From JAYWGN01 sp043778255 (GTDB lineage: Bacteria; Bacteroidota; Bacteroidia; Chitinophagales; Chitinophagaceae): a DNA stretch of 64,000 bases. The DNA lies in NCBI GenBank assembly GCA_043778255.1, contig JAYWGN010000054.1, forward strand, positions 96,819 through 160,818. The letters run 5' to 3'. Shown piece after piece: positions 1 to 7,836 of the stretch. The position numbers were made by a program, and so were the translations under genes. The notes under the pieces were generated by a model that made no database searches, had not been told where the DNA came from, and was given only the letters and a program-made list of their open reading frames with translations. Numbering within the stretch: position 1 is the stretch's first letter; each line of letters opens with the position of its first letter.

Positions 1-29
1 GATATTGCAACCTTACAAAATGCATAACG

Positions 30-1082
30 TTAACTTACTATAATTACCTTTTCGCCTTTACTTACTATACGTCCTATTGGTTTGGTATGTTGTGTTAAGT
101 TATGTTGCTGTAGCAATAATTGAATAGCCTCTACATAATTTTCATTTACTGTAAATAGTAAGCCACCACTAGTTTGTGGGTCGGGTAGTAGGGTAAAGGC
201 ATCCATCATAGGCACTGTTTTTTCAATCAATATTTTAGCTCCATAGCTATTCCAATTACGGCTTGTAGCATCGGGTCTTATACCTATTTTAATATAGGGG
301 CTAAGGTCAGTTACCATGGGTATAGCATCCCATTGTAAGGTAGCACTTGTGGTAGAGCCTTCACAAATTTCAATTAAATGCCCTGCTAGCCCAAAGCCTG
401 TAACATCCGTCATAGCTGTAACGTAAGGCAGTTTGCCCAAGGCAATACCAATATCATTGAGGGTTGTCATTACGGCTAATGCTTTTGTAGCATCTTGCTC
501 CAATAATTTTTCTTTTTTTTCGGCGGTAGTCAGTATGCCTACACCAATAGGTTTGGTTACAAATATATAATCGCCTACTTGTGCTGTATTATTTTGTTTT
601 ATATGTTGCTTTGCTACTATGCCATTTACACTTAATCCAAATATGGGTTCTTGGCTATCAATACTATGCCCACCAGCAAGTACAATACCAGCTTTGGCAC
701 ACATATTTCTTGCACCTTCTATTACTTTATTAGCTAGTGCTGTAGGCAAAGTTTCTACTGGCCAACCGAGTATAGCCAATGCCAGTATAGGTTTGCCACC
801 CATAGCATATATATCGCTTATAGCATTTGTGGCGGCTATTTGCCCAAAGTTATAAGCATCGTTTACAATAGGTGTAAAAAAATCGGTAGTGCTAATTAAA
901 CAATTATCGTTGTCTAATTCATACACCGCTGCATCATCGTTGGTATGGTTGCCTACCAATAATTTTGCATCGGTATGGGTAGTAGTAGTTTGGTTTAGTA
1001 GTATTTCTTGTAATGTTTTGGGTGCTATTTTGCAACCACATCCTGCACCTTTACTATAGGTGGTAAGTTTTATATTTTCCAT
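30..1082 (-). CDS. selD: Selenide, water dikinase (selenophosphate synthase)
   Basis: SelD makes selenophosphate from selenide and ATP, the selenium donor for selenocysteine and for 2-selenouridine in tRNA. The protein has about 350 residues, the usual family length. Its N-terminus carries GAGCGCK; Cys15 and Lys18 correspond to catalytic Cys17 and Lys20 of the E. coli enzyme, so this is a cysteine form, not a selenocysteine form. Glycine-rich AIRS-type ATP-binding segments follow (AGGHSID, MTDVTGFGLAGH). The ATG at 1082 is chosen over an in-frame TTG at 1097 because homologues begin a few residues before LTTYSKGAG. No selenium-using partner gene (selA, selB or a selU/mnmH-type gene) is visible in the window. 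Confidence 0.95.
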   Translation of the reverse strand: MENIKLTTYSKGAGCGCKIAPKTLQEILLNQTTTTHTDAKLLVGNHTNDDAAVYELDNDNCLISTTDFFTPIVNDAYNFGQIAATNAISDIYAMGGKPILALAILGWPVETLPTALANKVIEGARNMCAKAGIVLAGGHSIDSQEPIFGLSVNGIVAKQHIKQNNTAQVGDYIFVTKPIGVGILTTAEKKEKLLEQDATKALAVMTTLNDIGIALGKLPYVTAMTDVTGFGLAGHLIEICEGSTTSATLQWDAIPMVTDLSPYIKIGIRPDATSRNWNSYGAKILIEKTVPMMDAFTLLPDPQTSGGLLFTVNENYVEAIQLLLQQHNLTQHTKPIGRIVSKGEKVIIVS

Positions 1083-1271
1083 AAGTGTATAATACAAAGT
1101 AAGGGTTATTGTTTTATAATAGTGTTGGCTATTTTTTTCTATTTTGCAATATTTACATAATTATAATATTTGAAAAATATATTAGTTTGTATAACTCCAA
1201 TATTTAACAAATAAATTAGCATAAAATTTGCTATTTTTACGTTATAACAAATTAAAGAGTTAACCTTAAGT

Positions 1272-2114
1272 ATGAGTTATAAAATAATTGTTGTACTTTA
1301 TTTTAGTATGTGTAGCTATAATACATTTGCCCAAACGGGGCAAAATGTATTAAATGCTGAAATTGGCATAACGGCTGGCACAGCCTATTACTTTGGCGAT
1401 TTGAATACAAGAGCACAGTTTAACCGACCAAAGCCAGTATTTGGAGTGTCGTTTCGTAAAGCATTTGGCGAATATTTAGGGGCAAAAATTTCGGCTCATT
1501 ATGCCCAATTGGGTTATAGTGATACTTATAGCAAAAATGCTTTTCAAGTAGCACGTAATTTAAGTTTTAATACCAATTTATTTGAATTGTCGGCTGCTGC
1601 TGATTTTCATTTTTTCAAATTCAATCCTTTAGAAGGTTACAGGTTTACACCTTACCTTACTTTGGGTGTAGGTATATTCAGTTACGACCCTTATGCTTTT
1701 TTGCAGGGTCGCAAAGTACTGCTCCGCCCCTTAAATACCGAAGGGCAAGGTACCAACATTTACCCCGATAGAAAACCTTATAACACCATGGCAATTTGCA
1801 TTCCATTTGGTATGGGTGTTAAGTACAATTTAAGCAACCGTATCAATTTTATATTTGAAGTTACACACCGCTTTACTACCACCGATTATTTGGATGATGT
1901 AAGCAAAACTTATGCAGGTGTTACAGCATTTCCACCAGGGCCAAGTGGTGCATTAACTGATGCATACTTGCTGCAAGATAGAAGTTATGAAAAAGGCACA
2001 CTAATAGGTGTAAAGGATAAACAACGAGGTTGGAGCAAACAAAAAGATCAATATTTGTTTGCACAAATGGGTATTACTTTCAATATTATGAAGTATAATT
2101 GCCCAACATATTAG
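1272..2114 (+). CDS. DUF6089-type outer-membrane beta-barrel protein
   Basis: This 280-residue protein has a signal peptide ending near CSYNTFAQ, so it is exported. The mature part starts with AEIGITAGTAYYFGDLN and alternates short aromatic and glycine-rich strands, as in small outer-membrane barrels. The opening and the length match the Bacteroidota DUF6089 family, which has no assigned biochemical role. An internal region (RPLNTEGQGTNIYPDRKPYN and the following strands) is typical of that family. It stands alone and converges with the gene at 2146-2754. Membrane location is inferred; function is unknown. Confidence 0.75.
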   Translation: MSYKIIVVLYFSMCSYNTFAQTGQNVLNAEIGITAGTAYYFGDLNTRAQFNRPKPVFGVSFRKAFGEYLGAKISAHYAQLGYSDTYSKNAFQVARNLSFNTNLFELSAAADFHFFKFNPLEGYRFTPYLTLGVGIFSYDPYAFLQGRKVLLRPLNTEGQGTNIYPDRKPYNTMAICIPFGMGVKYNLSNRINFIFEVTHRFTTTDYLDDVSKTYAGVTAFPPGPSGALTDAYLLQDRSYEKGTLIGVKDKQRGWSKQKDQYLFAQMGITFNIMKYNCPTY

Positions 2115-2145
2115 TGTATAGTTTTTACAAATTATTTAATTTTTT

Positions 2146-2754
2146 CTACTCCCATTTACCCAGGCCTTCCCTTATTAGCAAAGGCACTTCGTCATTAGTA
2201 TAGTCAATAATGGTAGAGGGAATAATGCCACCCATACCACCATCAATTACAATATCTACTTGGTTGCCAAAGGTTTCATATATTACCTCGGGGTCTGTAT
2301 ATTCCTCAATGGTAGTATTGGGTAACGATGCACTCAGTATTGGTTCGTTAAGTTCTGTTATTAGTTGCAAGGCTATTATATTATTAGGTATGCGTAGGCC
2401 AATTGTGTGTTTTTTGCTTTGCAATATTTTGGGTACTTGCTTACTTGCATTAAGTATAAATGTATAAGGCCCAGGCAAATGCTCCTTTAATATGCGGTAG
2501 GTAGGTGTGCTTATAGGTTTGGCATAATCACTCAAGTGGCTAAGGCTATTGCAAATAAAACTTAGCTGTGCTTTTTCGGGTTTAAGGCCTTTAATTACAC
2601 ATATTTTTTCAATAGCTTTTGGTTTGCTTATACTACAGCCTAAGCCGTATATAGTATCGGTTGGGTATATTATAATGCCACCATCTTGTAGGCATTCAAC
2701 AATTTGTTTAAGCAACCTTGGTTGTGGGTTGGTAGGGTGTAGGGTGAGTAGCAT
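2146..2754 (-). CDS. Threonylcarbamoyl-AMP synthase (Sua5/YciO/YrdC family)
   Basis: This enzyme makes threonylcarbamoyl-AMP from threonine, bicarbonate and ATP, the first step of the t6A37 tRNA modification. The 202-residue protein is a single YrdC domain. It has the family hallmarks GGIIIYPTDTIYGLGC near residues 29-44, KGLKPEKAQLSFIC, and a C-terminal DGG segment (IVIDGGMGG...STIIDYT). There is no C-terminal Sua5 domain, so it is the short YrdC/YciO form. Because YciO paralogues share this fold, the exact subtype (tsaC-like or yciO-like) cannot be settled here. Confidence 0.9.
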   Translation of the reverse strand: MLLTLHPTNPQPRLLKQIVECLQDGGIIIYPTDTIYGLGCSISKPKAIEKICVIKGLKPEKAQLSFICNSLSHLSDYAKPISTPTYRILKEHLPGPYTFILNASKQVPKILQSKKHTIGLRIPNNIIALQLITELNEPILSASLPNTTIEEYTDPEVIYETFGNQVDIVIDGGMGGIIPSTIIDYTNDEVPLLIREGLGKWE

Positions 2755-2866
2755 TTATTTTATGTAAAGGTACATTTTATACAAATGTTAATTATTTTCT
2801 GAAGCATTTTCCCAACGAAAAAACCACAATTAATGCCTTATGTACAAATGCTAAGTACAACTACTA

Positions 2867-2897
2867 TTGTATACCGTGTTTTCTGTACCTACATTTG
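2867..2897 (+). promoter_or_regulatory. Bacteroidota-type promoter of the 2961 gene
   Basis: TTG at 2867-2869 is followed after 20 bases by TACATTTG at 2890-2897. This matches the -33/-7 consensus (TTG-N19/20-TAnnTTTG) of the Bacteroidota primary sigma factor. The expected transcription start near 2904 lies upstream of the ATG at 2961 and argues against earlier start codons. Confidence 0.65.
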
Positions 2898-2960
2898 CAA
2901 CGTACTAATAACAATAACACAATAAAAAGTACACAAACACAGTTATTAAAAACACAGATT

Positions 2961-3344
2961 ATGAAAACAAGTTTTACTCAAAGAATTTTAGCAGTTGCAG
3001 TTATCGTTTTATTAAATGTTACCAATAGTTTTGCTCATACTGGCTTAATTAAGTTTGCTACCAAAGCACCAATGGAAATACGCCAAATTAATAAAAATAC
3101 TGTTGAAATTACCAATAACCTTATAAGTGTAAATGGTGAGTATTATGAGTTAGAAAAATCAACCGACAATAAAAATTTTAAAACAGTTACCATCATTTTC
3201 CCTTTTGACAATACAGATAATATTAATACTCCAGTAGTATTAAAAGATAAAGTAACTACCGCCACTACCTATTACAGGCTTAAATGTATTAATAATAACA
3301 GCATTACTTATACTCAACTTAAGGGTATTACCCTTGCTAAATAG
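2961..3344 (+). CDS. Small secreted protein of unknown function
   Basis: The 127-residue product has a clear signal peptide (MKTSFTQRILAVAVIVLLNV...NSFAH). The mature part has a beta-rich pattern, with VEITNNLISVNGEYYELEKS and TTATTYYRLKCINNNSITYT. This resembles the strand pattern of the short fibronectin-III-like or T9SS-associated modules often found as independent units in Bacteroidota, but no T9SS sorting tail is present. The ATG at 2961 is preferred because a good promoter ends at 2897 and the signal peptide starts exactly there. It stands alone between convergent or divergent neighbours. Function unknown. Confidence 0.6.
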   Translation: MKTSFTQRILAVAVIVLLNVTNSFAHTGLIKFATKAPMEIRQINKNTVEITNNLISVNGEYYELEKSTDNKNFKTVTIIFPFDNTDNINTPVVLKDKVTTATTYYRLKCINNNSITYTQLKGITLAK

Positions 3345-3505
3345 TAGAAAATTTTCTACATCATTATTACCAACTTATTAGCATCCAACTTTACTTTACA
3401 GCAACTTTACTTTTTATTTCACAAAAAAAATATTAGATACATAGTATCCAAATTTGTAACCATTATATAACTGTTACAAATTAGCACCTCGGTTTTTCTT
3501 TAAGG

Positions 3506-3548
3506 GTAACAAAAAGCAAGTCCATCTTTTTCTAAAGATGTTTGTTAC
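3506..3548. repeat. Nested inverted repeat
   Basis: GTAACAAA (3506-3513) pairs with TTTGTTAC (3541-3548). Inside it CATCTTT (3523-3529) pairs with AAAGATG (3534-3540) around a 4-base loop. The structure is followed by A/T-rich sequence. It sits between two convergent genes, so it may be a terminator or an RNA 3' end. Confidence 0.4.
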
Positions 3549-3588
3549 AAAAAATATTTGTTTGCAGACTATATGCTTTTTTTAGAAT

Positions 3589-3617
3589 GCGGGGCTTTGG
3601 GTCCCGTTTCTTTTTTG
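3589..3617 (+). terminator. Possible GC-rich hairpin terminator
   Basis: CGGG at 3590-3593 can pair with CCCG at 3603-3606, and the hairpin is followed by TTTCTTTTTT. It lies in the gap between convergent genes ending at 3344 and 3635. The stem is short, so the call is tentative. Confidence 0.35.
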
Positions 3618-3634
3618 TATTAACTACCCAATTA

Positions 3635-4966
3635 TTAGTACAACCAATATTTAAACAGTGCTGTTAGGTTTTGTTTGCTAACCACTTCCATCACTTTTTT
3701 AAAATCATTAGTACTAGCATTTTTATATTTGTAAGTACTATAGTATTTTTTAATACCATTAAAAAATAAGATATCGCCAAGCTTTGTACGTAAGGCTTGT
3801 AGAAATAAACCTGCTTTTTCGTAACTACAAGCATTAAGCAAACTCATATAATTTGTAGTTGTATTTATAACAGGTATTTTTTTACTTCGTAAAAAATTAG
3901 CCACTTTAACGGAGTCCGTTTTTAATCTTTTTTGTAGGGTATCTACACCATATTTTTTTTCTAAATAATAGTTGGTAAAAAATGTAGCGAAACCTTCACT
4001 TAGCCATAGCTGCGAAAAATCAGCTTCGGTAACTGTGTTGCCAAACCATTGGTGTGCTACTTCGTGGGCTATAAGAGCCTCCATACTTTGTGGTGCATCC
4101 ACTGCATACTCATCGTAAAAAATATTATTGGCATTTTCCATACCGCCAAACATGGTAGTGCTTTGCACATTATTTAATTTATCAAAAGGGTAAGCACCTA
4201 TTGTTTTTTCAAAAAAAATAAGCACTTCTTTTGCCACGTCCATTTTGTTAGGCTGTGCAGCATAAGTTTGTGGGTAGTAATAGTTACATATTTCAATACT
4301 ATCTCTAAGTAGGGTACATTTTTTTTGTAGTTCGGCTATACCAATTGTCATCACTTTTGTAGGTATGGGTTGGCTTTGTACAAAATGCCAACAAGTGGTA
4401 TTTACAGCACATTCTTTTTTGCTTTGCAGCAACCCATTAGCCACTACTTGGTATTGGCTTGGTGCTATTACATTCCAAGCTACCGTGGCTTTATCGGCAA
4501 TATTATCAATACAAGGCAACCAATATTGGGCTCTGTTGGGCCAATTATCGCCAAACCAAGTGCGGTTGCCAAATTTATTTTGTCCTATTATAAGCCCATT
4601 GGTAGGCACTCCGCTGTATTTTATTAGTAGGGTATAGTTGTATAGGTTTTGTTTGTAATTGAGGTTAATATCAATTACATTGTTACTATGGCTGTAGGCT
4701 AATGGTTTGCCATTTAGTTGGGTTACACTACTTACGGTCATTCCTTTTTTTGTACGGTCTTGGTTTTTGAGGTTAAGCACCAAGTGGTTGTTATAGCCAG
4801 TGCCTTTGCCCGTTATAGTGGTAGTGCCTATTATACTATCGTTGCGCTCATTAACCTCTATAGTAAAGTTGTAAGCTAATACATCGGTTGTTGGTAATGG
4901 GTCTATTTGGGCGTAGCCCGAAATAAAATACACGGTAGCAAAAATAAATACACAAATTTTTTTCAT
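3635..4966 (-). CDS. Short secreted M1-family metallopeptidase
   Basis: A zinc aminopeptidase of the M1 (gluzincin) family, probably periplasmic or outer-membrane facing because it starts with a signal peptide (MKKICVFIFATVYFISGYAQ). The exopeptidase motif GGMEN is at residues 274-278. The zinc site HEVAHQW begins at His301, with His305 and Glu324 completing HEXXH-X18-E. At 443 residues it holds the N-terminal beta domain and the thermolysin-like domain but lacks the C-terminal helical domain of full-length M1 enzymes. This short form is found in Bacteroidota. Its stop is 2 bases from the next start upstream of it on the same strand (flippase), suggesting cotranscription. Confidence 0.9.
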   Translation of the reverse strand: MKKICVFIFATVYFISGYAQIDPLPTTDVLAYNFTIEVNERNDSIIGTTTITGKGTGYNNHLVLNLKNQDRTKKGMTVSSVTQLNGKPLAYSHSNNVIDINLNYKQNLYNYTLLIKYSGVPTNGLIIGQNKFGNRTWFGDNWPNRAQYWLPCIDNIADKATVAWNVIAPSQYQVVANGLLQSKKECAVNTTCWHFVQSQPIPTKVMTIGIAELQKKCTLLRDSIEICNYYYPQTYAAQPNKMDVAKEVLIFFEKTIGAYPFDKLNNVQSTTMFGGMENANNIFYDEYAVDAPQSMEALIAHEVAHQWFGNTVTEADFSQLWLSEGFATFFTNYYLEKKYGVDTLQKRLKTDSVKVANFLRSKKIPVINTTTNYMSLLNACSYEKAGLFLQALRTKLGDILFFNGIKKYYSTYKYKNASTNDFKKVMEVVSKQNLTALFKYWLY

Positions 4967-4968
4967 AG

Positions 4969-6474
4969 TTAGGGTGCTTTTATAAATTTATTAAGGTAGG
5001 GTATTTTGGAGAGTTCCTTACGTTCTACATTTACTATAAGCCAAGTATATAGCCAAAAACTAAGTACCGCAAATCCGTAATAAATAGCATTGTAGGGTAG
5101 CAACCAATATAATAAACGTTGCAATAAAAATAGCAGAACGGTTATAAAAATAAAGGCTAATAATTTTTTGTAAGGGTATGGTATTCGGTAATATTTTTGC
5201 CCTTGTATAAAGCTAATAACCATCATATAAGCATAGCAGCAAAATGTGGCAATTGCACTGCCCACATAGCCCATAAGTGGCACTAGTAATATATTGAGTA
5301 GCACGGTTATAATTACGCCCATTATAGTTATATAGGCTCCATAGTTGTTTTTGTTAGTAAGCTTATACCATACACTTAGGTTGTAATATATACCCAAAAA
5401 CACATAACCCATAGCAAGTATTGGTACTACTATAATACCCTCGGCATACTCCTTATGTTTGTAGGCAATTAGGTACTGCCATACATTGGTAAACATGGCA
5501 ACTATCATAAATATAAAGCAACAAGCAATCACAAAAAATTTCATTACTCTTGCATAAGTTTTTTTTGCATCAGCATCATTTGCTTTTTTAAAAAAGAAAG
5601 GTTCTGCTGCCATCTTAAATATTTGGATAAATATAGTAACCAATACTGCTAGTTTGAAGTTAGCGGCAAATATGCTATTGGCTATTTTGGCTTGGGTAGT
5701 TGGCAAGGTAGAAAACCGCTCAAATAGTACCCTGCTCAGCATTTCATTAATCATACCACCAAAGCCTACTATTATAAGTGGTAGGGTATATACCATTATT
5801 TTTTTCCAAAGTACTACATTGAATTTTAGTTTTATTTGCAACAACTCACGGTACAGTAATAGTAAGGTTACAAACGATGCAACCAAATTGCCAATTATTA
5901 AATACCCTACTTTTATGTTAGGATTATAAAACCTAAGCCACATACTATTGGGGTTGCTAACATATAAATGCTCACATACAATGGTAAAAAATACAACAAT
6001 ACTTATATTAAGCACTATATTAATTACCTTAATAGCTGCAAATTTTTTTGGTCGTCCCTCTTCTCTAAGTTTGCAAAATGGGAGTACCGCTAAGGTATCT
6101 AACAGTAATATGGCAAGCATCCAAGTAATGTACTCGGGGTGTGCATCTATATTAAAGGTTTTGGCTATGGTGCCTTTGGCAAAATAAAAAAGTGTAGAAA
6201 ATATTACACTACTTATTATTAATGATATGGATAAGGTGTTGTATACCTGTTGCTTGTTTTCGGTATTAGCAAACCGAAAATAACTAGTTTCTAACCCATA
6301 TACATACAGCACATTAAGAAACGGCAATATGGCATATATAAGGTTGTAATTATTGGTAACTAAAGGCATGTACCGCAGTGCTAGTATGGCAATAGCATAA
6401 CTTAAAAAACGGGTAAATATAGTAGGTACACCATACCATAATGTTTGCGATGCTAAATTTTTAATGCCACTCAA
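4969..6474 (-). CDS. Polysaccharide/lipopolysaccharide flippase-like membrane protein
   Basis: This 501-residue polytopic protein has around 12-14 predicted transmembrane segments and the MOP-superfamily (Wzx-type, PF01943-like) opening SQTLWYGVPTIFTRFLSYAI. Such proteins flip undecaprenyl-linked oligosaccharides across the inner membrane. The start codon appears to be TTG at 6474: an in-frame stop lies a few codons upstream and the next ATG would remove the first membrane helix. It lies just upstream of the M1 peptidase gene. Substrate unknown. Confidence 0.8.
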   Translation of the reverse strand: MSGIKNLASQTLWYGVPTIFTRFLSYAIAILALRYMPLVTNNYNLIYAILPFLNVLYVYGLETSYFRFANTENKQQVYNTLSISLIISSVIFSTLFYFAKGTIAKTFNIDAHPEYITWMLAILLLDTLAVLPFCKLREEGRPKKFAAIKVINIVLNISIVVFFTIVCEHLYVSNPNSMWLRFYNPNIKVGYLIIGNLVASFVTLLLLYRELLQIKLKFNVVLWKKIMVYTLPLIIVGFGGMINEMLSRVLFERFSTLPTTQAKIANSIFAANFKLAVLVTIFIQIFKMAAEPFFFKKANDADAKKTYARVMKFFVIACCFIFMIVAMFTNVWQYLIAYKHKEYAEGIIVVPILAMGYVFLGIYYNLSVWYKLTNKNNYGAYITIMGVIITVLLNILLVPLMGYVGSAIATFCCYAYMMVISFIQGQKYYRIPYPYKKLLAFIFITVLLFLLQRLLYWLLPYNAIYYGFAVLSFWLYTWLIVNVERKELSKIPYLNKFIKAP

Positions 6475-6596
6475 AGTATAATAAAGTTAAGTAACAAAAA
6501 TACACCATATTATTATTACTTAATACATTGGCATTAGATTTGCAAGTTGATGCAACGAATAGTTAAATAAATACATCAACTAAAAAAAAGTAAATT

Positions 6597-7238
6597 ATGA
6601 AAAAAATAATAGTAAGTATAATGGCCCTAATAAGCCTATATACCCTACAAGCACAAGCTATAGAAACCAAAGCAACTTACAACAAAGTAGAGCAGCCTGC
6701 CGTACTTGCAGAGTATATATATGATGCAGCTATTGTAGAAACAGCCATAACCGACGACCTAAAGCAACGTGGCTTTGGTAAAGGCAAAAGTACTAAAGGC
6801 TACAACCTGTACCAAGCTATAAACTTTGCCGAAATAAGTGCCGATAAAATAGACCTTTACATAAAAACAGAAAAGAAAAGTAAAAAAGAAAAAGACCGTA
6901 CTATTGTAACCGTGCTAGTAAGCAAAGGGTACGATAACTTTGTAAGCGGTACTACCGAACCTGCAATGATGACGGCAATATTGAATTATGTAAATGGGCT
7001 AAAGCCAAAATTTGATACTAATAGCCTTGAGTTGCAAGTAAAAGACCAAGAGGAATTAGTAAAAAAAGCGGAAAAAAAGTACAATAACTTAACTGACGAA
7101 GGAGTAGATTTGGAAAAGAAAAAACGTAAAGTAGAAGATGATATTGCTACAAACAAGAACGACCAATCGGCACAAAAAAACGAAGTAGAAAAACAAAGAC
7201 AAATATTAGCTAGCCTCAAAGCACAAAGAAAGGGTTAG
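6597..7238 (+). CDS. Secreted coiled-coil protein, function unknown
   Basis: The 213-residue protein starts with a signal peptide (MKKIIVSIMALISLYTLQAQA). Residues about 25-135 form a mixed alpha/beta domain (TDDLKQRGFGKGKSTKGYN, RTIVTVLVSKGYDNFVSG). From about 145 to the end it is a highly charged helix predicted to be a coiled coil (VKKAEKKYNNLTDEGVDLEKKKRKVEDD). Homologues seem confined to Bacteroidota, but no function is recognised. It is a single-gene unit that ends in a strong terminator. Confidence 0.65.
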   Translation: MKKIIVSIMALISLYTLQAQAIETKATYNKVEQPAVLAEYIYDAAIVETAITDDLKQRGFGKGKSTKGYNLYQAINFAEISADKIDLYIKTEKKSKKEKDRTIVTVLVSKGYDNFVSGTTEPAMMTAILNYVNGLKPKFDTNSLELQVKDQEELVKKAEKKYNNLTDEGVDLEKKKRKVEDDIATNKNDQSAQKNEVEKQRQILASLKAQRKG

Positions 7239-7280
7239 GCTAAATTTCGATTCCCAAAAAATCGTTTTTAATTATACAAT

Positions 7281-7326
7281 AAAAGTGTTAACCATTACAG
7301 TAATGTGGTTAACACTTTTTTATTTT
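7281..7326 (+). terminator. Rho-independent terminator after the 6597 gene
   Basis: A perfect 14-bp stem (AAAAGTGTTAACCA at 7281-7294 with TGGTTAACACTTTT at 7305-7318) and a 10-base loop are followed by a T-rich run. Confidence 0.85.
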
Positions 7327-7836
7327 TTGTAACTCTACCACTCATCACACATACTTTACCTCTGGTGAAAGGTTTGTTACCAGTGGTAGCAATTTACTTG
7401 CTTAGGGCTTACTATTACTAGTATATTTGCACTACTTTAAAGCAATTAGTTACAACTTAAAATAGCCATTGCCTTATTATTACAATGAACAAATTATGTG
7501 AAGAGGAACTGAAATTCCTATTTTGGATTACGCCACCACGGCAACTTACAGCATTACACACTTAACAATTTAATACTTGCTACGCCTTTGGCACTTGCCC
7601 CACAATGCTTTGTAGCTTAATGGCTGCCAGATTGTAGTGGAAATCATTTTACTTTTTTTTTGGTTAAAGATTGCTATAAAAAAAGCAACAAAAAAAAGTA
7701 AAATATTGAAACGAAAAGCTGGAACTAAAGGTGCAAAATGGTATAATGCTAACAGCCCCCAATTGTATTAAAAAAAAATTACCTTTCGTGTAATTTTAAA
7801 ATATATACTTAACAATAAAAACAAACAACAAACACA
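7327..7836. other. Gene-free region upstream of the flotillin-like gene
   Basis: About 510 bases without a convincing gene. It contains a T/A hairpin (ATTTTACTTTTTTTT near 7646-7660 pairing with AAAAAAAAGTAAAAT at 7690-7704). Otherwise it is AT-rich sequence with GC-richer patches such as ACGCCACCACGGCAAC around 7530 that look like decayed intergenic repeat material. No promoter match was found close to the gene at 7837. Confidence 0.4.
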
